A stretch of 64,000 nucleotides of DNA from Halobacterium litoreum (GTDB lineage: Archaea; Halobacteriota; Halobacteria; Halobacteriales; Halobacteriaceae): contig NZ_CP089466.1 of the NCBI RefSeq assembly GCF_021233415.1, positions 682,001-746,000 of the forward strand, written 5' to 3'. This document shows, piece by piece, positions 44,585 to 53,486 of the stretch. Below the pieces are notes generated by a model. The model did not search any database. It saw nothing but the letters and a program-made list of their open reading frames with translations, and was not told the origin of the DNA. A program made the translations under genes and the position numbers. Within the stretch, counting starts at the first letter, position 1. Each line of letters starts with the position of its first letter.

Positions 44585-44593
44585 AACTATAAA
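44585..44593 (+). promoter_or_regulatory. TATA box of the PPOX-like gene
   Basis: AACTATAAAG around 44585-44593 lies about 34-42 nt before the ATG at 44627, giving a short leader of about 8-15 nt. This is one of the strongest TATA boxes in the window. Confidence 0.6.
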
Positions 44594-44626
44594 GACATTC
44601 ACCGACAACCACCCGGCGTACCACCG

Positions 44627-45082
44627 ATGGCCCTGGAGAAACAGACCGAGATGTCGACGGCGGACACCGACGCTCTCCTCGGCCGCCACGAGACCGGCGT
44701 CCTGTCGCTCGCGCGCGACGACGCCCCGTACTCGATTCCGATTTCCTACGGCTACGACGCCGAACGCCGCACGTTCTACCTCCGCCTCGTCTCCACGCCC
44801 GACAGCGAGAAGCGGGAGTTCCTCTCGTCGTCCCCCGACGCCCGCCTCGTCGTCCAGGAGGAAGACGAACCGACGTACCGCAGCGCCGTCGCGAAGGGCA
44901 CCCTCGAAGAGGTGTCCACCGACGAGATGACCGTCGACCACATCGAGCAGTTCGGGGACGCGAAACGCCCCCTGTTCGAGGTGTGGGGAGAGTCCAAACG
45001 CGACCTCACCATCCAACTCTACGAGTTCGACGCCGACGACATCAGCGGCCGCCACATCGAACTCGACGCCGACGGGTACTGA
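44627..45082 (+). CDS. Pyridoxamine 5'-phosphate oxidase-like FMN-binding protein
   Basis: 151 residues. A split-barrel flavin fold is indicated by SLARDDAPYSIPISYGYD, FYLRLVSTPDSEKREFLSSSP, and VVQEEDEPTYRSAVAKG. Such proteins bind FMN or F420 and reduce small substrates; the PNPOx active-site residues are not fully identifiable. Start ATG 44627. Confidence 0.85.
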   Translation: MALEKQTEMSTADTDALLGRHETGVLSLARDDAPYSIPISYGYDAERRTFYLRLVSTPDSEKREFLSSSPDARLVVQEEDEPTYRSAVAKGTLEEVSTDEMTVDHIEQFGDAKRPLFEVWGESKRDLTIQLYEFDADDISGRHIELDADGY

Positions 45083-45167
45083 CCGCCGGCGCTTCGCTCT
45101 GGTCTCCCGAACGTGTTCGTCACCCGAATCCCCACACTCAAGTGCGGTCCAGTCCTCCCATCTGGGG

Positions 45168-45812
45168 ATGCCCGCCGGGATTCGCGTGACCGTCGAGTTC
45201 CCCTCGCCGCCAGTCTGTCCCATCGCCGACCTCTCCGCGCGCGCCAACACCGTCGTCAACGACGTGTCGACGAGCGTCGGCGGTGACGACGGCTGTGTCT
45301 CCGAGTTCCTCGTCGACGCCGACGCCGTCCCCGACGACTACGACGCCGACCCCGTGTTCACGTACGCCGACCGCCACCTCTACCGGGTCGAACACGACCC
45401 GGACAGCGACTGCCCGTGTTCTGTTCTCGGGGAGTTCGACACGCCCGTCGACCGGTACTACGCGCGCGACGGCGACCTCGAAGTCGTCTTCCACGCCGGC
45501 GAGTTCGCGGAACTCCAGACCATCGTCGGCGACCTCCGCGAGCGCTTCCCGGACGCCGACATCCAGCGTCTCGTGCGCGCGCCGACCGAAGCGACCGCCC
45601 GCGACACCGTCTTCGTGGACCGCGGGAAACTCACCGACCGGCAACTCGAAGTCCTCGAAACCGCCCACGAGATGGGGTACTTCCGGCGACCGCGCGGCGC
45701 GAACGCCACCGAAATCGCCGCGGAACTCGACATCTCGCCGTCGACGTTCACCGAACACCTGCTCGCCGCGCAGTCCAAACTCCTCGACGACGTGCTGGAA
45801 GGCGGCGACTGA
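45168..45812 (+). CDS. Bat-like transcriptional regulator with C-terminal HTH-10
   Basis: 214 residues. The C-terminal block LTDRQLEVLETAHEMGYFRRPRGA, then ATEIAAELDISPSTFTEHLLAAQ, is the bacterio-opsin-activator HTH-10 domain. The N-terminal ~140 residues form a sensory alpha/beta domain without identified ligand. A DNA-binding regulator of unknown targets. Start ATG 45168. It has two Cys in a CPCS motif near residue 83. Confidence 0.88.
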   Translation: MPAGIRVTVEFPSPPVCPIADLSARANTVVNDVSTSVGGDDGCVSEFLVDADAVPDDYDADPVFTYADRHLYRVEHDPDSDCPCSVLGEFDTPVDRYYARDGDLEVVFHAGEFAELQTIVGDLRERFPDADIQRLVRAPTEATARDTVFVDRGKLTDRQLEVLETAHEMGYFRRPRGANATEIAAELDISPSTFTEHLLAAQSKLLDDVLEGGD

Positions 45813-45903
45813 CCCGTCTGCTCCCGTGAATCCGCAGGAGTACTTAAACCCCCCACGATAGCGAGGCTCCGGATACCTCCCCCCGGAGTGCCTTCCATGT
45901 AGT

Positions 45904-46302
45904 ATGAGCCAGTCGCAGATTGCAGTCGCCGGTCGCACGCAGACGAGCACCGACGAGCCGACGCACGTCACCGACACCGAATCCATCCAGTCCGTCCTCG
46001 ACGCCCTCGACGACACGGACTGCCGCCGCATCCTCGAAGCCACCCGCGAGGACGCCATGACCGCCGGCGAAATCGCCGACGAGTGCGACCTCGCGTCCTC
46101 GACGGCCTACCGCAAAATCGACCTGCTCGCCGACGCCGACCTGCTCACCGAGGAACTCCGCATCCGGCGCTCCGGTAAGCACGTCAGCGAGTACACCTGC
46201 GCCATCGAGGACGTCACGCTCTCGGTCGCCACCGACGGCGGCGTCGAACTCTCCGTCTCCCATTGTGACACCGGCGCCGAGAGTTTCCCCGCACTCGACT
46301 GA
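45904..46302 (+). CDS. Winged-helix transcriptional regulator
   Basis: 132 residues. The HTH is at residues ~28-90: SVLDALDDTDCRRILEATRED, ITAGEIADECDLASSTAYRKIDLLADADLL (ArsR/DUF7342 class of haloarchaeal small wHTH). The C-terminal ~35 residues have a beta strand and one Cys. Upstream TACTTAAACC at 45842-45849 may be its TATA. Codirectional with the Bat-like regulator 91 nt before, so they may be related in function, though this is only inferred. Confidence 0.82.
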   Translation: MSQSQIAVAGRTQTSTDEPTHVTDTESIQSVLDALDDTDCRRILEATREDAMTAGEIADECDLASSTAYRKIDLLADADLLTEELRIRRSGKHVSEYTCAIEDVTLSVATDGGVELSVSHCDTGAESFPALD

Positions 46303-46476
46303 CCGTGTCCAGCACGCGCGACGGCGACGCCACTGCCGACGTCGAGACGGACTACTAGACGGTCGCTGCTCTCTCTCGCAGAAGAACCGACAGCGAGTGC
46401 TGTCGAGTGTAACTTCGGTAGGATTGTGCGTGGGTGATGTCCCATGCGAGGGAATCACCGTGCATCGCGTGTCCTC

Positions 46477-46518
46477 GGCGGCTTCGCCGCCTCGGTGTTC
46501 GGCGGGCGTTCGCCCGCC
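46477..46518 (-). terminator. Two short GC hairpins downstream of tRNA-Leu
   Basis: GGCGGC (46477-46482) pairs with GCCGCC (46486-46491) with a 3-nt loop; GGCGGGCG (46501-46508) pairs with CGCCCGCC (46511-46518) with a 2-nt loop. They follow the 3' end of the minus-strand tRNA by 8 nt, so could end or protect that transcript. There is no strong T-run on the minus strand, so the termination role is uncertain. Confidence 0.45.
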
Positions 46519-46525
46519 CTAGCGA

Positions 46526-46610
<85 letters not shown>

Positions 46611-46650
46611 TCGCTGCGTGCTTTGCTGCAATACTTCGTTCCCGCCGCCC

Positions 46651-46660
46651 GATTAAAACC
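46651..46660 (-). promoter_or_regulatory. TATA box of the tRNA-Leu gene
   Basis: On the minus strand the site reads GGTTTTAATC, about 41-50 nt before the tRNA 5' end. The TSS expected ~25 nt downstream would give a short leader removed by RNase P. Confidence 0.55.
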
Positions 46661-46732
46661 CCTACGATTTGGCCGCCCCGCGTGGGTTCGAGACACGGAA
46701 CCGATTTGGGACGGCGCGACAAACCCCCGAAC

Positions 46733-47296
46733 ATGGCAGACGGATTCGTTCGACGGCACGTCCCGTCGCTCGCGGCGGTGCTCGGACTGGTCTCCATCGC
46801 GGTGGTCGTCGCGGCCGTCCGCGGCGTCGTCCCGGCGAGCGCGCTCCCGCACGCCCCCGACTGGTTCGTGAGCGCGATTCCGACGCTGAACGCCGCGATT
46901 AGCGCGACGGCCATCGCCACCATCCTCGCGGGGTGGCGCTGGATTCGCCGCGGCGACGTGGACAAGCACCGCGCCGCGATGCTCTCGACGACGCTGCTGT
47001 TCGCCGCGTTCCTCGGCCTCTACCTCTACCGCCTCGTCGTCCACGGCACCACCGAGTTCCCCGGCGACGGCGCCGTCTACACGTTCGTCTACCTCCCGGT
47101 GCTGATAATCCACATGGGGCTGGCGATGGTCTGCATCCCGCTGGTCTACTACGTCCTCCTGCTCGCGGGCACCCGCCCCGTCGCAGAAATCTACGACACG
47201 AACCACGCCAAAGTTGGGCGCGTCGCCGCCGCCCTGTGGCTCGTGTCCTTCGCGCTCGGCATCGTCGTCTACCTGCTGTTGTACGTGCTGTACTAA
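46733..47296 (+). CDS. DUF420 membrane protein
   Basis: 187 residues with five hydrophobic helices (about 10-31, 45-68, 84-105, 118-145 and 163-186). The conserved blocks SAIPTLNAAISATAIATILAGW, DVDKHRAAMLSTT, and YLPVLIIHMGLAMVCIPLVYY are DUF420/COG2322-like, a family often near cytochrome oxidase genes. No oxidase gene is in the window. Start ATG 46733. It is divergent from the tRNA. Confidence 0.85.
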   Translation: MADGFVRRHVPSLAAVLGLVSIAVVVAAVRGVVPASALPHAPDWFVSAIPTLNAAISATAIATILAGWRWIRRGDVDKHRAAMLSTTLLFAAFLGLYLYRLVVHGTTEFPGDGAVYTFVYLPVLIIHMGLAMVCIPLVYYVLLLAGTRPVAEIYDTNHAKVGRVAAALWLVSFALGIVVYLLLYVLY

Positions 47297-47313
47297 CTCC
47301 GGCTGTACGCGTT

Positions 47314-48162
47314 CTACTGACTCGCGTTCACCGGCGTCGCGTCGTCGGCCCACCCCGGGCGTTCGACGCTCGTCGCGGGCGACCACGCGAGTTCGCTCAC
47401 GTACCGCGTCCGCGAACGGTCCGTCTCCGACGTCCACGACCGCGTCAGCGACAGCACGCGCCCGGACTCGGCGACGGTCACCGTCGCGTTGTACTCGACG
47501 ACCGGCTGGCGGCCGCTGTACGTCCCGTTCTCGGCGACGAGCGTCGTCACCGTCCGACCGTCGCGCTCGGCCACGTCCGCGACGGCGTAGTTCGCGTTCG
47601 ACAGCGTGACGTTCACGATGCGGGCCTTCGACGCGGCGCCGAGCACGGCGCGGTTCCAGAACGACGACCGGTTCCGCGAACGCACCGTGACGTTCCCCTC
47701 GCGTTCGACCCGGGAGACGAGCGTCGACTCGTTGGCGTAGTAGCGCTCGTCGAGGCGCGTCGTCGCGTTGCCCCGCGTCGTGGTCGCACTCACCGACCAC
47801 CGAAGTTCGGACGCGTTCGCCGTCAAGCGCGCCGTCTCGCTCGCGTCGACGGCCACCGTCCGATTGTTCACGGTGCCGTTCGTCCGCGTCGTCGCCGTCA
47901 GTACCGCGCCGCGCTCCACGACGCTCGCGCGGTGGGCTTCGGCGAGCGCGCTCGCGTTCTCCACGCCGTCCGCCGACACTCCCGGCGGGTAGCCCGACGC
48001 GGCGGACTGCGTGGTCGTGGCGGGGCTCGTCGTCGGTTCGTCGGTCGTAGCGGCGTCTGTCGTCGTTCCCGTCGCCGTCGGGTCGCTCGGCGCGCTCGCA
48101 CCGCTACAGCCCGCGAGCACGAGGAGGGCGACGACGGCGACCGCTGGCAGGGCGTCTCGCAC
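47314..48162 (-). CDS. Sec-type lipoprotein, haloarchaeal surface protein
   Basis: 282 residues from GTG 48162. The signal RDALPAVAVVALLVLAGC lacks twin arginines, so Sec export with lipid attachment at Cys19 is predicted. A Thr/Ala-rich linker (about 22-55) is followed by a domain rich in N-glycosylation sequons (NxT/S). The beta-strand layout recalls haloarchaeal DUF7537-type lipoproteins. Function unknown. Confidence 0.75.
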   Translation of the reverse strand: MRDALPAVAVVALLVLAGCSGASAPSDPTATGTTTDAATTDEPTTSPATTTQSAASGYPPGVSADGVENASALAEAHRASVVERGAVLTATTRTNGTVNNRTVAVDASETARLTANASELRWSVSATTTRGNATTRLDERYYANESTLVSRVEREGNVTVRSRNRSSFWNRAVLGAASKARIVNVTLSNANYAVADVAERDGRTVTTLVAENGTYSGRQPVVEYNATVTVAESGRVLSLTRSWTSETDRSRTRYVSELAWSPATSVERPGWADDATPVNASQ

Positions 48163-48223
48163 GCTCGAACCGACGGACTGCTCGGGGAAAAGGCGGTCGC
48201 GCTCTCGCGACGACTGAGAACGG

Positions 48224-49696
48224 TCAGTCGTCGCCCGCGGCGTCGATTGCGGGGCGCTCGGCGTCCCGGTCGCTCGCCTCGCCGGCCACGTCGTAGGGGT
48301 ACTCGCCGGTCACGCAGCCGGCACACAGGTCTGCCTCGGACTTCCCGATGGCGTCCGTGACCGCGTCCAAGGAGAGATAGGAGAGGCTGTCCGCGCCGAT
48401 TTCCTCGGCAATCTCCTCGGCGGTCTTGTCCGACGCGATGAGTTCGTCGCGGGTCGCCATGTCGATGCCCATGTAGCAGGGCGCGTTGATGGGCGGCGCG
48501 CCGATGCGGACGTGGACCTCGCTGGCGCCCGCCTCGCGCACGAGGTCGACGAGTTGGCCGCTGGTCGTCCCGCGCACGATGGAGTCGTCGATGATGGTGA
48601 CCGCGCGGTCCTCGACGGTGGACTTGATGGGGTTGAGTTTCAGGCGGACCGCACGCTCGCGGGCCTCCTGGGTCGGCATGATGAACGTCCGGCCGACGTA
48701 CCGATTCTTCATCAGGCCCTCCGCGAACTCGACGCCCTCGCCCTCGCTCTGGGCCTGCTCGGCGTACCCGGAGGCGAAGGCGCGCCCGGAGTCGGGCACC
48801 GGCATCACCACGTCGCTCTCGACGCCGGCCTCCCGCCAGAGGTGGCGGCCGAGTTCGCGGCGCACCTCGTAGACGAGTTCCTCGTCGATGACGGAGTCGG
48901 GGCGCGCGAAGTAGACGTACTCGAAGAAGCAGTGTGCGGTGTTCGGCTCCTCCACGAGTTGGTAGGAGTCGTAGCCCGTGCCGTCCTCGTGGAGGACGAC
49001 TAGTTCGCCGGGCTTTACGTCTCGCACGAGTTCGCCGCCGACCGTGTCGATGGCGGCGGACTCGCTGGCGAGGATGTAGCCGTCGTCGAGTTCGCCGAGC
49101 ACGAGCGGGCGGTTCCCGAGCGGGTCGCGCACGCCGAGGACGGTGTCGTCGTGCATGATGGTCAGCGAGTACGACCCGTGGATGCGGCTCATCGTCTCCT
49201 TCACGGCGCGCACGAGGTCCGCTTCGAGGAGGTTGCGCGCGAGGTCGTGGGCGATGACCTCGGTGTCCCCGTCGCTCGTGAACGCGTGCCCGCTGGCCGC
49301 GAGTTCCTCGCGCACGTCGTCGGCGTTCACGAGGTTGCCGTTGTGCGAGAGGCCGAGCGCGCCGCCCTTGAACGAGACGGAGAAGGGCTGTGCGCAGGAC
49401 TTGTCGACGCTCCCCGCCGTGGGATAGCGGACGTGGCCGATGGCGGCCGACCCGTGGAGGGCGTCCACGTCGGCCTCGTCGAACGCGTCGCCGACGAGAC
49501 CCATGCCGACGTGCTGGTGTTGCTGGAAGCCGTCGTGGCTGACGATGCCCGCGGACTCCTGCCCGCGGTGCTGGAGCGCGTACAGGGCGTAGTACGTGGG
49601 GAGGGCGGCCTCCCGGTCGGACAGCGACACGCCGACGACGCCGCACTTCTCTGTCGGGTGGTCGAACTCGGGGCCGTCCTCGCGCCCGCCTGTCAT
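48224..49696 (-). CDS. purF: Amidophosphoribosyltransferase
   Basis: 490 residues. A 17-residue propeptide ends before Cys18 (EKCGVVGV), the N-terminal glutaminase nucleophile. PRPP-binding VTIIDDSIVRGTTSGQL lies near residue 364. The central block NRPLVLGELDDGYILASES is the family signature. It forms 5-phosphoribosylamine, the first purine step. C-terminal CAGCVTGEYP supplies Cys residues for the Fe-S cluster seen in some PurF. TATA-like AGTTTTAGG lies at 49722-49730. Confidence 0.96.
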   Translation of the reverse strand: MTGGREDGPEFDHPTEKCGVVGVSLSDREAALPTYYALYALQHRGQESAGIVSHDGFQQHQHVGMGLVGDAFDEADVDALHGSAAIGHVRYPTAGSVDKSCAQPFSVSFKGGALGLSHNGNLVNADDVREELAASGHAFTSDGDTEVIAHDLARNLLEADLVRAVKETMSRIHGSYSLTIMHDDTVLGVRDPLGNRPLVLGELDDGYILASESAAIDTVGGELVRDVKPGELVVLHEDGTGYDSYQLVEEPNTAHCFFEYVYFARPDSVIDEELVYEVRRELGRHLWREAGVESDVVMPVPDSGRAFASGYAEQAQSEGEGVEFAEGLMKNRYVGRTFIMPTQEARERAVRLKLNPIKSTVEDRAVTIIDDSIVRGTTSGQLVDLVREAGASEVHVRIGAPPINAPCYMGIDMATRDELIASDKTAEEIAEEIGADSLSYLSLDAVTDAIGKSEADLCAGCVTGEYPYDVAGEASDRDAERPAIDAAGDD

Positions 49697-49720
49697 GGAC
49701 GTCAGTATCCCCCCGACCCG

Positions 49721-49730
49721 CCTAAAACTT
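49721..49730 (-). promoter_or_regulatory. TATA-like box of purF
   Basis: The minus strand reads AAGTTTTAGG, centred about 29 nt before the purF ATG at 49696. The intervening sequence has no ribosome-binding site, consistent with a leaderless message. Confidence 0.55.
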
Positions 49731-49927
49731 CCGCAACCGTGTCGAACTCGCCGACAATCCGTGATTTTCTATGCACGTTCGTGGTGTAGGGGGTCGCGGA
49801 CTCGGGTGCCAACGGTTCGGCGTGCGAGCCGACGGCTCCCGGCGGAACTGGCGGAGAGAACACGAACCGTCGCAGAGCAGTGGCTACGCAGTCGAGCGTC
49901 GCGTCAGAAGTGAGAGGAGCGGAACAG

Positions 49928-50104
49928 TCAGTTGTCGCCGTTCTTGCCCTGCCAGCTGTAGTCTCGGCGACTCGCCGTCTTGCCGAACCCGCAGGACGAA
50001 CAGACCTTCTTCTTCGTGTGGTAGGACTTCTCACCGCAGCGGCGGCACTTCGTGTGCGTCGTGATGTTCTTCTTCCCCTGACTCGGGGTTCCGGCGCCAG
50101 TCAT
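49928..50104 (-). CDS. rpl37e: 50S ribosomal protein L37e
   Basis: 58 residues; the reading frame is short. Zinc-finger Cys20, Cys23, Cys35 and Cys38 (CRRCG and CSSCG) are present, with the basic tail [15 protein letters not shown]. The start [20 protein letters not shown] matches archaeal L37e. Its ATG overlaps the lsm stop as ATGA (50101-50104). Confidence 0.96.
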   Translation of the reverse strand: MTGAGTPSQGKKNITTHTKCRRCGEKSYHTKKKVCSSCGFGKTASRRDYSWQGKNGDN

Positions 50105-50283
50105 GGTTTGATGGAGACGACGTTGTCGCCACGGATAATGATTGTGTCTTCGGATTCGATGACGACGTTCATGTGCTGGTCGTAGCCCGTGAGAACGCCC
50201 GTGAACTCCTCGCCGTCCTTCAGGCGAACAGTCACAGACTCCTCGAGGGACTCCTCGAGCACGTCGAGTGGTCGGCCGCTCAT
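50101..50283 (-). CDS. lsm: Sm-like RNA-binding protein
   Basis: 60 residues from ATG 50283. Sm1 and Sm2 motifs are clear: [23 protein letters not shown] and then [11 protein letters not shown]. Archaeal Lsm forms a ring around U-rich RNA. It is directly upstream of rpl37e with a 4-nt overlap, a conserved archaeal pair. A minus-strand CTTAAG lies about 25 nt before the start (50308-50313). An in-frame GTG lies 6 nt further upstream. Confidence 0.95.
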   Translation of the reverse strand: MSGRPLDVLEESLEESVTVRLKDGEEFTGVLTGYDQHMNVVIESEDTIIIRGDNVVSIKP

Positions 50284-50328
50284 ACTCACATCCCGGCGTG
50301 TCGCCCGCTTAAGGCTACCGAACCAGAG

Positions 50329-51402
50329 TCAGAGGTCGACCGCGAACGACTCGCGGTCGGCCTCCCGGTCGGCGAACGCCGCGAGCAGTTCCGCGGCACC
50401 GACCACGTCCGCCGTGTCGACGACCTCGACCGGCGTGTGCATGTAGCGATTCGGCACGCCGAGCATCAGTGTCGGGATGCCGCCGCGCTGGGTGTACAGC
50501 GTGTCCGCGTCCGTCCCCGTCCGGAGACCGTCGGTCTCCACCTGCACGTCGAGGCCGTCGGCGTCGGCCGCGTCGAGTACCGCGCGCACCACGTTCGGGT
50601 GGTTCGCCGCGCCGCGGGCGACCGTCGGACCGTCGCCGAGCGCAACCTCGCTCGCGCGGTCGCCCGGATATGTGGGGTTGTCCGCGGCGTGAGTCACGTC
50701 CACGACCACGGCGGCGTCCGGGTCGAGGTCGAAGGCCACCATCTCCGCGCCCTTCGTCCCGAGTTCCTCCTGGACGGTGCTGACCGCGTGAATTGTGCAG
50801 TCGACGCCGCGCTCGGCCGCCCGGCGGAGCGCCTCGGCGGCCACCCAGAGGCCGGCGCGGTTGTCCAGCGCGCGCGCCGACAGCCGCGTCCCCGCCAGTT
50901 CGCGGGTCGGCACGGCGGGCGTCGCGGGGTCGCCGACGGAGACCAACTCGCGGGCGTGGTCGCCGTCCTCGGCGCCGACGTCGACGCGCTGTTCGGTCAC
51001 GTCGGCGGCCTCGTCGTCGCCGCCGCGCCCGCGGAGGTGGACCGCCGTCTGCCCGATGACGCCCGACACCGGTCCGTCCTCGGTGTGGACGTCGACGGGC
51101 GCCCCCTCGGTGACTGTGTTGTCCATCCCGCCGACCGGTTCGACGCGCAGGAAGCCGTCGTCCTCGATTTTCGCCACGACGAACCCGATTTCGTCCGCGT
51201 GGCCCGCGAACGCGAGTTCGGTCGCGTCGGGGTCGTCGCTCCCGCGATAGGTCGCCACCGCGTTCCCGTACGCGTCGGTGCGCACGTCGTCCGCGAACTC
51301 GGCGACGTACTCCGTCCAGACGCGTTGCACTTCGACCTCGTGGCCGGAGGGACCGGGGACCGCGAGGAGGTCGTCGAGGAACGAACGCTGAGAGTCGTCC
51401 AT
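50329..51402 (-). CDS. M42-family metallopeptidase
   Basis: 357 residues. Metal-binding groups are arranged as in M42/PepA-like peptidases: AFAGHADEIGFV, ALDNRAGLWVAAE, VQEELGTKGAEM, and YMHTPVEVVD at the end. Likely a tetrahedral aminopeptidase that trims peptides from the proteasome. Start ATG 51402; longer in-frame sequence upstream is not conserved. Confidence 0.92.
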   Translation of the reverse strand: MDDSQRSFLDDLLAVPGPSGHEVEVQRVWTEYVAEFADDVRTDAYGNAVATYRGSDDPDATELAFAGHADEIGFVVAKIEDDGFLRVEPVGGMDNTVTEGAPVDVHTEDGPVSGVIGQTAVHLRGRGGDDEAADVTEQRVDVGAEDGDHARELVSVGDPATPAVPTRELAGTRLSARALDNRAGLWVAAEALRRAAERGVDCTIHAVSTVQEELGTKGAEMVAFDLDPDAAVVVDVTHAADNPTYPGDRASEVALGDGPTVARGAANHPNVVRAVLDAADADGLDVQVETDGLRTGTDADTLYTQRGGIPTLMLGVPNRYMHTPVEVVDTADVVGAAELLAAFADREADRESFAVDL

Positions 51403-51472
51403 GCACGCCCTCGCCCGTCTTCGACCTTGAACCCACGGGAGTCGGAACCCCGTGAGCGGTTCCCCCACAACG

Positions 51473-51480
51473 GCTATACG
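51473..51480 (+). promoter_or_regulatory. TATA-like box of the acidic-tail membrane protein
   Basis: GCTATACG at 51473-51480 lies 23-30 nt before ATG 51503, at leaderless spacing. Confidence 0.5.
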
Positions 51481-51502
51481 TCCGTTCGGCGAACAGACAC
51501 CT

Positions 51503-51781
51503 ATGGGAATCATCGAGTTCCACCTCCACGACCCCGACTTCGACTTCTCACCCTCCATGACGAAGGGTGCCGACATCGAGGACGCCGACGAATCGACCGA
51601 CGACGAGGCCTTCGACTGGGAGAGCGAGACCGAGGAGTCGGGCGGCTCCGGCGGTCTCGGCGCAATCGTCGCGCTCGTCGCGCTGGTCGTCGTCGCGGCG
51701 CTCGTCGGCATGAAGCGCCGGCGCGGCGGCAGCGACGACGAAGAGGAGGACTTCGAGGACATCGACGACATCGACGCCTAA
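51503..51781 (+). CDS. Small membrane protein with acidic tail
   Basis: 92 residues. A polar Asp/Glu-rich N-terminal half is followed by one Gly/Val/Ala helix (about 53-72), two Lys/Arg residues and an acidic tail EEEDFEDIDDIDA. It resembles haloarchaeal proteins of unknown function. The tail may be cytosolic. Confidence 0.72.
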   Translation: MGIIEFHLHDPDFDFSPSMTKGADIEDADESTDDEAFDWESETEESGGSGGLGAIVALVALVVVAALVGMKRRRGGSDDEEEDFEDIDDIDA

Positions 51782-51820
51782 CGGCAGAAGGGACTTTACG
51801 CTCGGTCGCCGAGTAGCGGT

Positions 51821-52771
51821 ATGACGCTCCTCGAGAGTGTGCGGGCCGTCGCCGACGCGAGCGGCGACGGCGCCATCGACTGGGACGCGGTCGCCGCCGC
51901 CGCGAAAGCCGCGACCGACCCCGGCGACCTCGACCTCTCGCAGGCCGAGGCAGACGCCTACGCCGCCGACGTGCGGGACGCCCGCGAGCGCATCCGCGAG
52001 GTCGCCGGCGTCGACTTCGACGTCCCCGACACCGTCGAGTTGCAGAACCGCCACCACTGGATCGACGCGAACGTCGCGACGTTCCGGCGCGCGTTCGAAC
52101 CACTGAACGAGCGAGGCAGCCTCCTCCCCGGCGTCGCGCGCACCGTCAACACCGCGACGACGGCGGGCGCGCTCGCGTTCGTCTCCCGGAACGTCCTCGG
52201 GCAGTACGACCCCCTTCTCCTCGCGAGCGGCGACCACGCGCTCTACTTCGTCCACCCGAACATCGTGAAAGTCGCCGAGCAACTCGACACCGACTTCCCC
52301 CGGTTCCGGCGCTGGATAGCCTTCCACGAGGTCACGCACGCCGCCGAGTTCGGCGCCGCGCCGTGGCTCCCGGACTACCTGGAATCCCGCCTCGAAGACG
52401 GCGTGGACGCGCTCGCGGACGGCGACGTGCAACGCGAGTCGTTCCGCGAACTGAACGTCGCGATGACGGCCGTCGAGGGGTACGCGGAACTCCTGATGGA
52501 CGAGGCGTTCGACGGCGAGTACGCCGACCTCCGCCGGAAACTCGACAGGCGCCGGAAGGGCGGCGGCCCGTTCGCCAAACTCCTGAAGCGCGCGCTCGGC
52601 TTCAAACTCAAGCGCGAGCAGTACGAGCGCGGCAAGGAGTTCTTCACCTACGTCGCGGGCGAACGCGGTCTCGCCGGCGCGTCCCGCGTCTGGGAGGACC
52701 CCGAGTTCCTGCCGACCGAAGAGGAACTCGAGGTGCCGGCGCGCTGGCTCGCGCGCGTTCCCGAAGCGTAG
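51821..52771 (+). CDS. Zincin-type metalloprotease, DUF2342-like
   Basis: 316 residues. HEVTH (H169, E170, H173) in IAFHEVTHAAEFGAAPWL, with a later Glu in VEGYAELLMDEAF, is the zincin_2/DUF2342 pattern seen next to F420-synthesis or in actinobacteria and haloarchaea. It lacks a signal peptide. No F420 gene is adjacent here. A role in cytosolic protein turnover is inferred. Confidence 0.85.
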   Translation: MTLLESVRAVADASGDGAIDWDAVAAAAKAATDPGDLDLSQAEADAYAADVRDARERIREVAGVDFDVPDTVELQNRHHWIDANVATFRRAFEPLNERGSLLPGVARTVNTATTAGALAFVSRNVLGQYDPLLLASGDHALYFVHPNIVKVAEQLDTDFPRFRRWIAFHEVTHAAEFGAAPWLPDYLESRLEDGVDALADGDVQRESFRELNVAMTAVEGYAELLMDEAFDGEYADLRRKLDRRRKGGGPFAKLLKRALGFKLKREQYERGKEFFTYVAGERGLAGASRVWEDPEFLPTEEELEVPARWLARVPEA

Positions 52772-52813
52772 CCTGCCAGCACCTTGATACGTGTCGCCGG
52801 CGTACCTCCGGGT

Positions 52814-53032
52814 ATGTCCCGACTCAAGCGCGTGTTCAGTCGAGCGAAGTACGCAGCAATCGGCGCCGCCGCGGGCGGCTTCCTCGGCGGTCTCGCGAGC
52901 CGGAACGCCGCCAGCACCGGCGCGGGCGTCGGCGCGCTCGTCGGCGCCATCGTCGGCGAGAAGCGCGTCGACGTGAGCGCGGTCGTCGACGACGTCAAAG
53001 AGAAGAAGCCCTCGCGCTCCGGCGACGACTGA
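52814..53032 (+). CDS. Small glycine-zipper protein
   Basis: 72 residues. A Gly/Ala zipper (IGAAAGGFLGGLASRNAASTGAGVGALVGAIVG split over two short helices) follows a basic N-terminus. It may be a small membrane or pore-like protein. A similarly built protein lies at 57261. Start ATG 52814. Confidence 0.7.
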   Translation: MSRLKRVFSRAKYAAIGAAAGGFLGGLASRNAASTGAGVGALVGAIVGEKRVDVSAVVDDVKEKKPSRSGDD

Positions 53033-53083
53033 CGACCGGCCTCGCCTTTCGTTTTCCGCGCGCTTCGCGGTCGTGCTCGCGGC

Positions 53084-53422
53084 TTACAGCGGCGCGCCCG
53101 CCAGCACGAGTTTCGCGCGCTCCTCGCCGCGATTGAAAATCTGTCTGGACTCGCCGGCGTCCAGCCGAATCGCCTCCTCCGCTTCGAGTGTCACCGTCTC
53201 GTCGCCCACTTCCACATCGACAACGCCGTCGACCACGTAGTACACCTCCTCCTGGCCGTCCTCGCCGTGGTCGTGTTCTTTCCCTTTCGCGCCGGGTTCG
53301 AGTTCCAGCACGGTGAACCCGAGTTCCTCCGTGTCGAGGTGGTCTTTCAGGAACCACATGCCGCCGTACTCCTCGGGCACGACCGACTCGGCGTCCGTCT
53401 TCTGGGCGGTGTCGTACGCCAT
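53084..53422 (-). CDS. Cupin-domain protein
   Basis: 112 residues. The cupin metal motif HDHGEDGQEEVYYVVDG and the second motif with FNRGEERAKLVL are present. EHDHG gives the His ligands. It is a single-domain cupin of unknown substrate. Start ATG 53422. Confidence 0.88.
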   Translation of the reverse strand: MAYDTAQKTDAESVVPEEYGGMWFLKDHLDTEELGFTVLELEPGAKGKEHDHGEDGQEEVYYVVDGVVDVEVGDETVTLEAEEAIRLDAGESRQIFNRGEERAKLVLAGAPL

Positions 53423-53486
53423 GCGAGCACAGACGCGCGCCACGGTCTTAGTTCGGGCGGCAGCAGCGAAGCACGCGCGTTCGCGT

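Noticed and set aside
46305-46358. 17-codon frame after the winged-helix regulator (MSSTRDGDATADVETDY)
   Set aside because: Too short, with no promoter or conservation evidence from the window.
49771-50064. Plus-strand frame opposite rpl37e
   Set aside because: Its translation is Arg/Ser-rich and lies antisense to L37e, whose zinc-finger Cys are perfect.
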